From an uncultured Candidatus Poseidoniales archaeon (GTDB lineage Archaea; Thermoplasmatota; Poseidoniia; Poseidoniales; Thalassarchaeaceae), in NCBI GenBank assembly GCA_902601345.1, contig CACKMK010000004.1, forward strand, positions 55,233-119,232: DNA of 64,000 nt. The letters are read 5' to 3'. The stretch's first letter is position 1, and each line of letters opens with the position of its first letter. Below the pieces are notes generated by a model. The model had not been told where the DNA came from. It did no database searches and was given only the letters and a program-made list of their open reading frames with translations. Shown here piece after piece: positions 8,113 through 17,500 of this stretch. The translations under genes were made by a program, and so were the position numbers.

Positions 8113-8700
8113 GTGGTCTCTGATTTTCTTGGAGGGTTCAGGGTCCTTGGATTCGATTTGGAAACCACTGGATTCAATCCTCGGCAGGATAGAGTGGTGC
8201 AGTTCGCACTGGTTGGCAGTGATTCTGATGGCTCGCCACTTAGTATGCAATCGCTAGTTAACCCAGGGTGTAGGATTCCAGTCGAGTCTAGTAACGTACA
8301 TGGCATATTTGACGAGGATGTGAGAGATGCGGAGAGTTTCGGTGAGCACCTGGACTCCATCTGTGAGATGATTGATGGTTCAATAATTGTAGGCCATAAT
8401 GTCGTAGCATTCGACTGGAGGTTCCTAGAAATGGAGTGCATACGAATTGGGAGAGAAGTGCCCTCTCCGCTAGCCTTGGTGGACACTCTTGAGTTAGCAA
8501 GGACTCTTGGTATCCCGGGAGGACACAGGTTAGGTGTTCTTTGCGAACGCTTCGGGATATCACTTGAGAGATCCCATAGCGCGGATGCGGATGCTGGGGC
8601 TACCCTACTCCTTCTTTGGAAATTCATGGTCACCTTTCCTGAAAGGTTCGAAGGAGCCCCCCGAGACGTTTTGAACTCAATTTCTCACAGACCGGAGTAA
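8113..8700 (+). CDS. DnaQ-like DEDDh 3'-5' exonuclease
   Basis: Exonuclease fold of the DnaQ/RNase T group, removing 3' nucleotides from DNA or RNA. All catalytic positions are present: D15 and E17 in FDLETTG (ExoI), D101 in GHNVVAFDWRFL (ExoII), H155 and D160 in SHSADADAG (ExoIII, DEDDh type). At 195 aa it is a stand-alone exonuclease with no polymerase or helicase domain. GTG start chosen because it precedes the first beta strand by 10 residues. Its 3' end overlaps the RecB-like nuclease gene by 24 nt, tail to tail. Substrate unknown; a proofreading or end-trimming role is inference. Confidence 0.88.
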   Translation: MVSDFLGGFRVLGFDLETTGFNPRQDRVVQFALVGSDSDGSPLSMQSLVNPGCRIPVESSNVHGIFDEDVRDAESFGEHLDSICEMIDGSIIVGHNVVAFDWRFLEMECIRIGREVPSPLALVDTLELARTLGIPGGHRLGVLCERFGISLERSHSADADAGATLLLLWKFMVTFPERFEGAPRDVLNSISHRPE

Positions 8701-9828
8701 AGGGGACCAAGGGAGAATCTCCGACCAATCCCCCATTCGTGCGGTCTTACCACCGAACATGATACTGCCCAGGAATAGGTATCCATCTAGCTCTGGTTGA
8801 TCCATTTGTCGTATCTTTTCCAGGGATTTCCCCTTTAGCAGCGCCCCGAAGCGGTGATCAGACCCCCTCAGTTCCCCATCGCCCCCTACAGGAGTCGTTC
8901 GCTCGAAAAGAGCCGCTCCCGATTCCTGGTCAAGCCTGACCAGCCTCACTACCTCGTCTCTGAACATCCCCTCCTGGCTGAGCTCACCCTCGTACTTCGC
9001 TTCCCACCACCTGGGACACCATGCCTTCCACTCGCAGAATGAGCAGGCATCTTCGCTAGGAGTGGCCTGGAATGGGGTTTCAGTCAGTTTCATCATCTCC
9101 CATGCCCCTATGGCTTCTTCCAAGATTGGCGGTCCTTCGGCTCGGTAAACTGTATTGTTGGAAGAGTACCACCCCTCTGCCCGAAGATCCTGGTCTTCTG
9201 TTACATTCTCCTTCATTATATCTCTGTAGAACAGCAATTGCCTGCTTACCTTCTCGCTAAGTTCGTCTTCCGGTGGCTTTCCTGTCTTCAAATCAGCAAC
9301 GATTAATCCACCATTAGCTTCATCCTCAAGATCCTTGATTAGAAGATCTAGTCGCCCCATCAATCGTCCGCATTTCGACTCAAGGTTTGCCTCGGTTTCG
9401 ACGACAATATCCTGAACCTGCTTCCATGTCTTTACGGTGACCGAGGATAGTTCTTCCAATGGAAGCATCGCCTTATCGAAAAGTATGGAGATAGCCCCAA
9501 TAAGTCCGTCGAGCGCTACTGAGAATGACTCATCCTTCCATCGAGGATGCCTAGGAGTCTCCGAGAACAATGTCCTTTCTTCCTCCCACCTCTTTTGTAG
9601 AGTCTCTCTACAGGAAGAATGGAGCCAACCAATTTCTTCATCCTCCCTACCAGAAAAATCCAAGTTGCACAGATCCTCTACTGAGTTATGTATGGCAGTA
9701 CCCATTGAGGCAGCCATGCTAGCCTTGCGAGGAAGCCTCTGTCTGGAAAGCCAGTATTTCCTAGGACATTCCTCAAACCTGTTCCATGAGGACGGAGAAA
9801 TCTGGAAGTCGTGCGCTGTCCCTCCCAT
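8677..9828 (-). CDS. PD-(D/E)XK nuclease of the RecB/AddB type with Fe-S cysteines
   Basis: RecB-family nuclease domain standing alone. It begins FQISPSSWNRFEECPRKYWL, the usual N-terminus of Cas4/AddB-like nucleases, with the first cluster Cys at residue 21. The nuclease core is GRLDLLIKDL followed by IVADLKTGKP (Asp and Asp-x-Lys catalytic residues), then the helix SRQLLFYRDIM. Three further cysteines in CSFCEWKAWC complete a C-xn-C-x2-C-x6-C [4Fe-4S] site. The last 100 residues are unrecognised. Start taken at ATG 9828; in-frame ATG 9879 and TTG 9903 exist but run into the promoter region of the divergent PAC2 gene. No Cas genes or helicase adjoin it, so a Cas4 role is unlikely. Confidence 0.82.
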   Translation of the reverse strand: MGGTAHDFQISPSSWNRFEECPRKYWLSRQRLPRKASMAASMGTAIHNSVEDLCNLDFSGREDEEIGWLHSSCRETLQKRWEEERTLFSETPRHPRWKDESFSVALDGLIGAISILFDKAMLPLEELSSVTVKTWKQVQDIVVETEANLESKCGRLMGRLDLLIKDLEDEANGGLIVADLKTGKPPEDELSEKVSRQLLFYRDIMKENVTEDQDLRAEGWYSSNNTVYRAEGPPILEEAIGAWEMMKLTETPFQATPSEDACSFCEWKAWCPRWWEAKYEGELSQEGMFRDEVVRLVRLDQESGAALFERTTPVGGDGELRGSDHRFGALLKGKSLEKIRQMDQPELDGYLFLGSIMFGGKTARMGDWSEILPWSPLLRSVRN

Positions 9829-9897
9829 CTCGCCACGTCCTCGGAATCGAGTCGGGTCGGTAACAACGATTAACACCATTGAGTAGTTTCTCGATTC

Positions 9898-10701
9898 ATG
9901 CAAGGGGCCCCTCTAGTCGAGGTTGGAGATGACGTGAACGCTTCTGGTGCCCTTCTGGTTAGTTGTTTCCCGTCAGTCGGATTCGTTAGCAGCATAGTTG
10001 CACACTTCATGGTGGAAAAGCTGGATTTGGAGCTCGTCGGGGGCGTCAGGCACCCAAACCTTCCCCCCATGTGCTTGGTCCAAGATGGCAAGCCCCTACC
10101 TCCACTGAGATTCTATGCTGGAGAGCCGATATGCAACATGGAGAAGTGCGACAAGGTGGTACTTATCGCATCGGAGATACAGATCCCATCTGAGCTCAAT
10201 CTTCCATTATCATCTGGAATAATCGACTGGATAGAGGACGCGGGAGTGAGTTCTACGATAATGGTCGATTCATTCGCACACGGAATAGAGAGTCTGCACA
10301 GTATTTTCGACGAAGATCCGGGGACAGATTCGATTCTGGGGCTAGGATCCACGGATTCTACTCACGACGTGCTCAGGGGAATCGGCGTCCCTCTTCTGAA
10401 ACAAGGAGTAGTGGGGGGCATGACTGGAGTGATGATGGGAGAGTGTAGGAGAAGAGGGATTGACGCCCTGGCGATACTTGCAGAGTCGGATGGAGAGATC
10501 GGCCAAGGGACGATTCCCGATGCCCGTGCAGCAGCGGGAATAATCGGATGCTTAGACGGACTTCTACCTGCAGTCCATCTGGATCCGGAACCCCTCATGG
10601 AGGAGGCTCAGAGAATAGAGGGTCAGATACGTGAGATGATGGCTGTGCACCTGAATCCCCCTCAGGAGAGTAGCGGTGCTTCTTCTGGGATGTACGGATG
10701 A
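9898..10701 (+). CDS. PAC2-family protein, proteasome assembly chaperone-like (paralogue 2)
   Basis: Second PAC2-family gene of the window, 267 aa, with the same landmarks as the copy at 2704-3471: GALLVSCFPSVGFVSSIVAHFM near the N-terminus, VDSFAHGIE in the centre, GVVGGMTGVMMGECRRRG and the late PDARAAAGIIGCLDGLLP segment. The C-terminus ends GMYG, so Met-Tyr-Gly fits the hydrophobic-Tyr-X motif by which chaperones and activators insert into proteasome alpha-ring pockets. The two proteins are clearly diverged outside the shared motifs, suggesting they act as a heteromer or at different steps (inference). ATG start. The stop abuts the ligA stop at a TGATCA palindrome. Confidence 0.85.
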   Translation: MQGAPLVEVGDDVNASGALLVSCFPSVGFVSSIVAHFMVEKLDLELVGGVRHPNLPPMCLVQDGKPLPPLRFYAGEPICNMEKCDKVVLIASEIQIPSELNLPLSSGIIDWIEDAGVSSTIMVDSFAHGIESLHSIFDEDPGTDSILGLGSTDSTHDVLRGIGVPLLKQGVVGGMTGVMMGECRRRGIDALAILAESDGEIGQGTIPDARAAAGIIGCLDGLLPAVHLDPEPLMEEAQRIEGQIREMMAVHLNPPQESSGASSGMYG

Positions 10702-12813
10702 TCAGAACTCTCCGAGCGTAGACTGCCTCTCTTCGGGCAGCTCCTCTAGTATTGATCCCCCCAGCATCTCGTCCAACTCCGATTCCGATATGATCCGGAC
10801 GCCAAGCCTGTTGGCCTTGTCGAACTTTGATCCCGATGAATCTCCTGCAACTAGGAAGTCTAGGTTCCCTGAGACGGACGATACGACCTTGCCTCCCTCT
10901 GACTTTATCGAAAGAGCAATCTCCTTCCTTGGTCTGCTCAGAGTGCCTGTAATGCAGAAGGAAGAGCCGGAAAGGGGCCCATCGGCGGATATCTGCTCTC
11001 CTTCGACGATTTCCACCTGCTCATAGAGGTCGATAATCGAGTCCTTCCTATCGGAAATACCGTCCAGCAGAAGGTTGGCCACGGTCTCTCCTACCCTGTC
11101 TATGGAAACCAGTCTCTGGATGGCCTCCTGTCTTTCTTCGGTCATCTGTATCAGCTCTTCGAGAGTCTTCACCTCCGCACAGACGAGAGCTGCTATCTCG
11201 GGACCGATCCTAGGCAGTCCAAGTGCTGAGATGAAGGTGCTGAAGGTCATGGCTCTGGAGGAGTTCAATTCCTCGAGGATGTTGCTGGCTGACTTCTCGG
11301 CCATTCTCTCTAGTGAGATTAGCTCCTGCTCCCTGTCCTCCAACCGATATAGGTCCCCCAAACTCGTGACCAGCCCTGATGAGCAAAGTTGCTCTGCCAA
11401 CTTCTCGCCTATCCCATCCATACCCAGCTTCCTGCACCAGTACAGTATTGCTCTCTCTAGTCTCGATGGGCAGTCTATGTTGGTACATCTGATGAATGCC
11501 CCATCGATAATTAGGTCAGTGGAACATCTTGGGCATCTCTCGGGAACTGGAATCTCGCACCTGGAAGGTAGTGATTCTGAGAAAGGGGTTCCATCTGAAT
11601 GGGACCTGCCAATGAGGTCGCTATCGTGGGCTGGTCCAAGGACATCAGTGATTTTTGGTATTACGTCCCCCCTTCTAACTACTCTCACCTTGTCCCCGAT
11701 CATTATCCCGAGTCTCTCGACCTCGCCCTTGTTGTGGAGTGTCGTATTCTCAACGGTAACTCCTGAAACTACCACTGGTGCTACGCGCGAAACCGGAGTG
11801 ACGTTGCCCGTCCTCCCGGTCTGCCAGAAGACGTCCATCAGCACCGTTACCGCCTCCTCGGCAGGGAATTTCCAAGCCAGTGCCCAACGAGGGTGATGTG
11901 CGGTCTCGCCCAGGAGGCCGCGCTTGTCCAGACGGTCTAGTTTGATCACGACCCCATCTATTTCCCAGTCTGCAGAGTCTCTCGACTCGAGCCACTCCCT
12001 TGTCACTGCCAGTATGGATTCTGTGGTGGTGGTGTCGTCGTCACCTGAAACCACATGGTTTCCTGCCACCTGAATCCCCATCTCGCCTATCCATGAGATT
12101 ATTTCCGAGTCGAGTTTGAATCCTGGGGGCTCAGGACTGTCTGGATGGCGGTCCTTATCGCTTGGGAACTCAACCCCATAGGCAAGGAACTGCAAGTCTC
12201 TCGGGCTTCCCTTGCCTGCATCGGCATATTTCTGTCTAAGTGCTCCTGCGGCTAGATTCCTTGGATTGGGCGCAACCTCTGAGTACTTCTCTCTGAATAC
12301 TTGCAGAGGCATTACGACCTCACCCCTCACGTGACAGTCTCCGTTCCAACCGAGTTTTTCAGGGACGTTCATCATCCTTCTTGCGTTTGCCGTAACATCC
12401 TCGCCCCTCCTGCCATTGCCCCTGGTGGCTGCTCTGATTAGTCGGCCTCGACGGTATTCCAATGAGAGGGCTGAGCCATCGAGCTTCGGTTGGCAGACGA
12501 ACCGCCGGCCATTGGCGGTGGTCTCGGAAACGAAGTGAGATACCTCTTCGTCCGAATTAGCCTTGTCCAGGCTCATCATCCTGAATAGGTGGTCGACCTT
12601 TTCAGAGCCTGGAGGAGGATCTGAGCCCACCCTGCTCAGTTGGGGATGATTGGGGGACAGGAGCTGCAGCTCGTCTCTCAAAGCATCGAAATCTGCATCT
12701 GATATCTCGGGTTCGGCTTTGTTGTAGTAGAGGTCTGAGTGCCTCTCTAGCTGCTCTGCTAGCCAGTCGACCCGGGCCTCGGAGGTTCCCTCGTCCGAAT
12801 GCGTAGAACCCAT
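10702..12813 (-). CDS. ligA: NAD-dependent DNA ligase LigA
   Basis: Seals nicks in DNA using NAD as the adenylate donor. 703 residues from ATG 12813. Domains in order: Ia (LERHSDLYYNKAEPEISDADFDAL), adenylation domain with nucleophile K110 in KLDGSA, OB domain (TGRTGNVTPVSRVAPV), four-Cys zinc finger (CPRCSTDL then CTNIDCPSR), helix-hairpin-helix array and a C-terminal BRCT domain (FCITGTLSRPRKEIALSI). Everything required is present. This is the bacterial replicative type; most archaea rely on ATP ligases, so it was probably acquired by transfer. A TTG at 12870 would add 19 residues but abuts the tRNA-Pro gene. Confidence 0.97.
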   Translation of the reverse strand: MGSTHSDEGTSEARVDWLAEQLERHSDLYYNKAEPEISDADFDALRDELQLLSPNHPQLSRVGSDPPPGSEKVDHLFRMMSLDKANSDEEVSHFVSETTANGRRFVCQPKLDGSALSLEYRRGRLIRAATRGNGRRGEDVTANARRMMNVPEKLGWNGDCHVRGEVVMPLQVFREKYSEVAPNPRNLAAGALRQKYADAGKGSPRDLQFLAYGVEFPSDKDRHPDSPEPPGFKLDSEIISWIGEMGIQVAGNHVVSGDDDTTTTESILAVTREWLESRDSADWEIDGVVIKLDRLDKRGLLGETAHHPRWALAWKFPAEEAVTVLMDVFWQTGRTGNVTPVSRVAPVVVSGVTVENTTLHNKGEVERLGIMIGDKVRVVRRGDVIPKITDVLGPAHDSDLIGRSHSDGTPFSESLPSRCEIPVPERCPRCSTDLIIDGAFIRCTNIDCPSRLERAILYWCRKLGMDGIGEKLAEQLCSSGLVTSLGDLYRLEDREQELISLERMAEKSASNILEELNSSRAMTFSTFISALGLPRIGPEIAALVCAEVKTLEELIQMTEERQEAIQRLVSIDRVGETVANLLLDGISDRKDSIIDLYEQVEIVEGEQISADGPLSGSSFCITGTLSRPRKEIALSIKSEGGKVVSSVSGNLDFLVAGDSSGSKFDKANRLGVRIISESELDEMLGGSILEELPEERQSTLGEF

Positions 12814-12870
12814 GACGATGCAAAGGGGGCGATGGCCTTCAAACTGACCATTTTTGCGGTACTTTCCCAA

Positions 12871-12948
12871 TGGTGGGCCTGCCAGGATTTGAACCTGGGT
12901 CGCGCGACCCCCAGCCGCGAAGTATAGGCCAAACTAACCTACAGGCCC
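12871..12948 (-). tRNA. tRNA-Pro(GGG)
   Basis: Minus strand: acceptor GGGCCTG/CAGGCCC, anticodon stem CGCGG/TCGCG around loop CTGGGGG (anticodon GGG), T stem CCAGG/CCTGG, encoded CCA. It lies 49 nt after rpoN and just before ligA on the same strand, so cotranscription is possible. Confidence 0.93.
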
Positions 12949-12997
12949 CAATTGGGCTCCTGCGAGTGAGCGTTCAGTCAAAGCCCTGACGGAGAGC

Positions 12998-13204
12998 TTA
13001 CTGCTGTCTGTCTATGCTGAAGGGTGCGACCTCGTCGATAAGGTCGATGTGCCCCACGAACATTCTTCTGCAGCAGTACAAGTTGAAACCAAGGTCATCG
13101 AGGACTTCTCCGGCATCCTTGCCCTCCGCGAGAGCATTCTGATACTCCTCGTACTTGTGGGCTATGACCTTCCCGCAACTCCAACATCTGACTGGTATTA
13201 GCAT
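12998..13204 (-). CDS. rpoN: RNA polymerase subunit N (Rpb10 homologue)
   Basis: Small zinc-binding subunit that anchors the assembly of archaeal RNA polymerase. The start at ATG 13204 gives the classic MLIPVRCWSCGKVI N-terminus; zinc ligands are C7 and C10 plus the adjacent CC pair in YCCRRMF. 68 aa, standard length. It follows rps9 by 8 nt in the conserved archaeal order rpl18e-rpl13-rps9-rpoN. A longer frame to 13234 would overlap rps9 and lacks homology at its N-terminus. Confidence 0.96.
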   Translation of the reverse strand: MLIPVRCWSCGKVIAHKYEEYQNALAEGKDAGEVLDDLGFNLYCCRRMFVGHIDLIDEVAPFSIDRQQ

Positions 13205-13212
13205 ATTTCCAC

Positions 13213-13677
13213 CTACCTGTACGACTTCTGCCACTTCTTTCGAGCGCCTCTACCCATTTGATGCTTGGGTTCCTTTCTCCTGGGGTCGTTGACCAGAATC
13301 TTCCTCTCGAATCGTACGAACTCGTCCCTCAGTTCCTCGTCATCGCCCTCGGCTCCATCGTTGTACTTCACCAGACCACGGGCTATGGCGGTCCTGATGG
13401 CGTCGACTTGCCCCATCTGCCCTCCGCCCTTCACATCGACGGAGATGTCTACTCTGTCGATTCTGTTCATTGCCTCGGCGATTCTAATTGGTTCGAGTGC
13501 CTTCCTCCGAGCGAGTTCGGGCTCAAGGATGTGGATTGGGTGACCGTTGATCCTGACCCTGCCCTTGCCGGGTTTCAGAGTGGCTCTGGCTATTGCGGTC
13601 TTTCTCTTTCCACTAGTGTTGACCACCTTGGTGCGCTTCTTCCTTGCCAATTCACTCACCTGTCCATCTACCTGCAT
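13213..13677 (-). CDS. rps9: Small ribosomal subunit protein S9 (uS9)
   Basis: Binds the 30S head; the C-terminal tail reaches the P-site tRNA. Hallmarks: [41 protein letters not shown] and the basic tail ending [11 protein letters not shown] at 13677 gives 154 aa and overlaps the end of rpl13 by 26 nt, typical translational coupling. The acidic insertion [11 protein letters not shown] before the tail is longer than in bacterial S9. Confidence 0.97.
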   Translation of the reverse strand: MQVDGQVSELARKKRTKVVNTSGKRKTAIARATLKPGKGRVRINGHPIHILEPELARRKALEPIRIAEAMNRIDRVDISVDVKGGGQMGQVDAIRTAIARGLVKYNDGAEGDDEELRDEFVRFERKILVNDPRRKEPKHQMGRGARKKWQKSYR

Positions 13678-14119
13678 CCACTCCAAGGTGGGAGCTGATC
13701 TCGCCCAGTCTGACGTACTTATTGGGGGTATCGCGAACAATGTTCTCTGTCGGCCCCCACTCGTGTCCATCTGGGAGTTCTTCCAGAGAGAGGTTTTGCG
13801 GGGTCCCTATCATTACTCTAAGATCCCTCAGGGCCCCCCTTCCGCTGCTGTTCTTCTGATACGGGAGCATTCCCCTGACTGTTCTCTTGATTATCTTGTC
13901 AGGCATCCTTGGGAAGAATGGCCCTTTTCTGGCGTGGTTGAGATTGTATTTTGCCCTGTAGTCGCTTAGTACCTTGGTCCTGGGTCCCGAAACGATGGCA
14001 TCCTCTGCGTTGATTATGATGACCCTCTGCTGCCTGCCTGACTTCCTGGCAGAAATCATCTCTTTTGCCACTTGACTGGCTAGCCTGCCAAGAATCTTGT
14101 CCGTGGCATCGTATACCAT
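13652..14119 (-). CDS. rpl13: Large ribosomal subunit protein L13 (uL13)
   Basis: Early-assembly 50S protein. The sequence starts [19 protein letters not shown], the invariant L13 N-terminus, and contains [21 protein letters not shown]. 155 aa from ATG 14119; a TTG at 14134 would only add five residues and overlap rpl18e. It lies second in the ribosomal protein operon, 7 nt after rpl18e. Confidence 0.97.
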   Translation of the reverse strand: MVYDATDKILGRLASQVAKEMISARKSGRQQRVIIINAEDAIVSGPRTKVLSDYRAKYNLNHARKGPFFPRMPDKIIKRTVRGMLPYQKNSSGRGALRDLRVMIGTPQNLSLEELPDGHEWGPTENIVRDTPNKYVRLGEISSHLGVDAGRWTGE

Positions 14120-14126
14120 AGTTGTC

Positions 14127-14492
14127 TCAGACAAGGATCCTCACCCCCTTGCCGTTGGGGTTCTCGTCCATAAGTTCGCGAATGCTAAGAGTCCTCCCTC
14201 CGGAGGCCTCTATCTTGCTCCTAGCTCTATCGCTGAAGCTGAAGGCGGCGACTGTCTGCCCTCCGCTGATGCTTCCGCTGCCCAGTACCTTGCCGGGCAC
14301 CAGTACTGTCTCCTTCTTTGCAGAGTGCCTGGAGATGTGGCTAAGATTGGGCTCTGCCCAGTTTTTCCTACTGGTCTCTAACCTAAAGGCAGTGTCCCTC
14401 CATATTGGAGAGCCGGTTGTTCTACTGTGGTCCTTCAGGTCTCCTATGAGCGAAACTAGCGCTGAGTTGGTCTTCCTCTCTGGCTTACTCAC
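14127..14492 (-). CDS. rpl18e: Large ribosomal subunit protein eL18 (L18e)
   Basis: Archaeal/eukaryotic ribosomal protein absent from bacteria. Family features: SALVSLIGDLKDHSRTTG, WRDTAFRLETSRKNWAEPN and the end AAFSFSDRARSKIEASGG with GVRILV at the C-terminus. 121 aa; GTG start preceded by a strong Shine-Dalgarno run. First gene of the rpl18e-rpl13-rps9-rpoN set. In many archaea rps11 and rpoD lie upstream; here the neighbour is a giant surface-protein gene instead. Confidence 0.96.
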   Translation of the reverse strand: MSKPERKTNSALVSLIGDLKDHSRTTGSPIWRDTAFRLETSRKNWAEPNLSHISRHSAKKETVLVPGKVLGSGSISGGQTVAAFSFSDRARSKIEASGGRTLSIRELMDENPNGKGVRILV

Positions 14493-14496
14493 AGTA

Positions 14497-14504
14497 TCCC
14501 TCCC
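14497..14504 (-). promoter_or_regulatory. Shine-Dalgarno site of rpl18e
   Basis: GGGAGGGA on the minus strand, 4 nt before the GTG start of rpl18e (longer match with flanking G). It decides the GTG start and shows that at least some genes here use leadered, SD-dependent translation. Confidence 0.6.
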
Positions 14505-14543
14505 CTAATCAGGTAGCGCGGCCACCAAAGTCGGTGTTATGAA

Positions 14544-14573
14544 TCCTGCGGGCGCCCCATAGGGGCGTCAGGA
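14544..14573 (-). terminator. Strong hairpin after the giant surface-protein gene
   Basis: Stem-loop with inner stem CGCCCC/GGGGCG (loop ATA) and outer stem TCCTG/CAGGA, 20 nt past the stop of the giant gene on the minus strand and just before the ribosomal operon. No T tract follows, so a processing or mRNA 3'-end stabilising role is as likely as termination. Confidence 0.4.
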
Positions 14574-14593
14574 CAGTGGATTTCATCAGTGTC

Positions 14594-17500
14594 TCAGATT
14601 TTGAAACCGTCGTTTTCCTCTGCATCATCTACTCCGGCGAACCTAATGTTTCCATCTGCATCGACAAACTGCCCTGCCTTCACCGAGGGACCGTACAACG
14701 AGGACTCGCCAACTGCTTCCCTCGTAAGCAAGCTATCTCCGAGAGATCTGTTCATCCTACCAATCATCGACTGGAATATCTGTATCGCCCTGTCCCTCTC
14801 CTCCGATCCTATGTCGTGATCAGAGTAGCGAGCCTCCTCGAATATCGAGAAGAAGGAGTCGATCTCCTCTGGGGGCACTATTCCTCCGAGCATGTTGTTG
14901 ATGACGTCCTCGAACTCTCTGGTGGTCTCGAAGACCTTCTTCATGGCGCCTCTCATCCTGAAGTACTTGATGAGGTCCTTGTAGCAGGAGAAGATTGCCT
15001 CGATGTAATTGTTCGAGGCCTTGAGGGACATTAGCGCGTCGGTCAGTATGCCTCGGAGGACCTCGACCTTTCGTCTCTCCCTGTAGTTGTTGTACATCAT
15101 CGCACCCACCAGCGCCACTGTTGAGAGTGATATTCCGGCGAGGATTAGGACCTGGGTAGTCCAGAGCCCGCCCGAAGTCGAAGAGGTGCCCTCTCCCAGT
15201 TTTATCTCCGGGGTGCTATTGAGCCACTTCTCTACGAAGTAGGGTTTGTTCGCGTCTACTGATTCGAAGTGAACCAGGACCCTCCATTTACCTCCTGGGG
15301 CGCTCCACTCCGGGTGTCCGGGAATGGTTTCACCGGTGTATGGGAAGGAGAAGTTCGCAGAGCCCCTCTCATTGGTGATCAGTATCTCCACGCGCTCTGT
15401 CTGCCACTCTCCGGATTCATTCCAGAACTGTCGGTGGAATTCTACTCTCTGTCCCTCAACAGTGAGATCCAGCCTGTCTCTGAGGATTGCGACCTCCCCA
15501 GCGATAATATCGCCCTCTTGGTATCCAGCGGGGCTTGACCAGTGCTGCTTCAGCAGAATGTCAACCTTGCTTCTCACTAGGACTTCGACGTCTACTACGG
15601 AGCTATTCAGAACCGGGTTTGGTTCCAGTACTTCGTAGTCGCAGCCCCCTGGTACGTACCGTTCTGGCTCGTAAGCAACTCTGACGGTACGGAACCCTTC
15701 GAGGTTGTTTCCGCTAGGCTCAACTCCCCTCCTACTGGGGTTGTCATCTGGATCTGCCGAGTACCAAACGAACTCACCGGTTCCACCAGCCGTGAATGCT
15801 GTGGCAATTGGCCTGGTGTTTACTTCTGGATCTAGGTAAATGTTGACGCACTTCCCACCGACTGGCTTTCCGTTTGACTGGGAAAGCCTGGCATTGATGT
15901 GGAATGCCTCCTTCAGGTACAGAACTTCGAAGGTTGAGCCGTTCGGGAAGGTGTATGTCAGGTAGTCTGACCTGAACGGGCCCACTTCCGATACGTCGAT
16001 AGTCGAGTTGGAGAAGACGGGGAAGAACATTGCTTGTGTCTTGTTCTTGTATCTGTATCGGTCATTGTTTAGCGGGTCCCAGGCATTGTACTCTATCTTC
16101 ACCTTGGCCATTCCTGCGTCGACGCCAGTCATAGGGCAGTTGATGTCGAAGAATCCGTTCTCATCGGTCGCCCCTGGGATACAGGCCTCTATGCCGTCAT
16201 CTCCTGCACGGAATTTCATCCGATTCTCGACAGGGTCGAATACCATAGATCCCATCTCGAATGTGACTCTGATTTGTCTGTTTGACAGGTTTCCTCCGAG
16301 CTCATCGGTTAACTGTCCGGTCACTATCATTGGCTTCTCAAGTACCTGTCCCGTATCCAGGTCTATCTCAGAGGTGTAGACTATCTGCTGGTCTACTTGC
16401 AGATCCGTGTTCCCGATGAGGCTGAACCCATCTACTTGGAACTGCAGTACCTTCCTGAAGTGATCACTGTTGAGGATGGTCACGCAGGGGTCCCATGCTC
16501 CGGATGTGGACAGCATCCCTGCGTCTATTGGTTCGCAACCCTCGTGAGGCAGGTTCTCCTCGAACCGCAGGATCACGTTCACAGGTCCGAAACCATCGGG
16601 AAGGAAGGAGAATGGGTCGTCCTTCAGCAACTGCGGGTCCAGGTATTGTCCATAGCCGATGGAGCCAGATGCCGGGCACTCGACGGAGACTATCTGTCGG
16701 TGGGTCCTGTCCTCGAAGTCTATTCCCTCGAAGATCACTGTCACGTTGCCTCCCAGGTCGTATCCCTCAGGATTCTGCATCTCTCCCTCGCAGCTATTCA
16801 GAACCTGGCCTCCGTCCTTGTCGAATGGAGTTCTATTATCATCGGTGACAACAGCGGTGAATTCCCAAAGGTCTCCGTTAGATCTGATGTTGGGACTGGT
16901 GCTCTGAACGTTGATGAACGTCCGTGAAACGACCCACATGTCTACTGAGTCGGTGCTTCCCAGCCTGAACTTGTCTCCGAGGTAGGTGAAACTGAGCGAG
17001 AAGTTCCCCAAGGTGTCAATGTCTGTCAGATTGACCCTGAATATCCCGTTGTTGTCTGTGAAAACCACACCGCTCGATTGGTCCTCGGCCCATGACCAGT
17101 TCACTGGGGCTTCACGTACAGGAAGCCCGGCATTGTCAATCAGACGGGCCTCGACCGTCGCGTTCTGGCCCCTGTAGAGGCGCGTCAGAGATGTCAGTAG
17201 GAAGTCAGTGGAACCTATGACAGATACGTTTCCGTACGCGCCGGTGGCCGCTAGGACTCCTGCTTGCTCTCCGGTGAAGAAGTAGTCGGCCTGGCCGAAG
17301 TCGGCTCTGAAGCCGTATGTCGATGCTGGCCAATATGGGTCCCAGATTATGTCGTGGTCGAATGTTGCCAGGCCTTCTGTATCGATGTCCAGTCGCTGGT
17401 TCACTCGAGTCTCTATGGAGCCAGCGAAGATCCCATTGTAGTCCAAGTCTATCTGTACTGCTATGGGGTCCTTCGTTCCATCGCCGTCGAAGTCAGTGAC

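Noticed and set aside
8085..8633. Long open frame antisense to the DnaQ-like exonuclease
   Set aside because: Low-complexity Ser/Pro/Arg composition typical of a reverse-frame shadow, while the plus strand carries all DEDDh motifs.
8677..9828. Cas4 nuclease of a CRISPR system
   Set aside because: The RecB-like fold and Fe-S cysteines fit, but there is no repeat array or other cas gene in the window, and the protein is about twice the Cas4 length.
11075..11896. 273-codon open frame antisense to ligA
   Set aside because: It runs opposite a fully conserved ligase region and has Ser-rich antisense composition with no domain.
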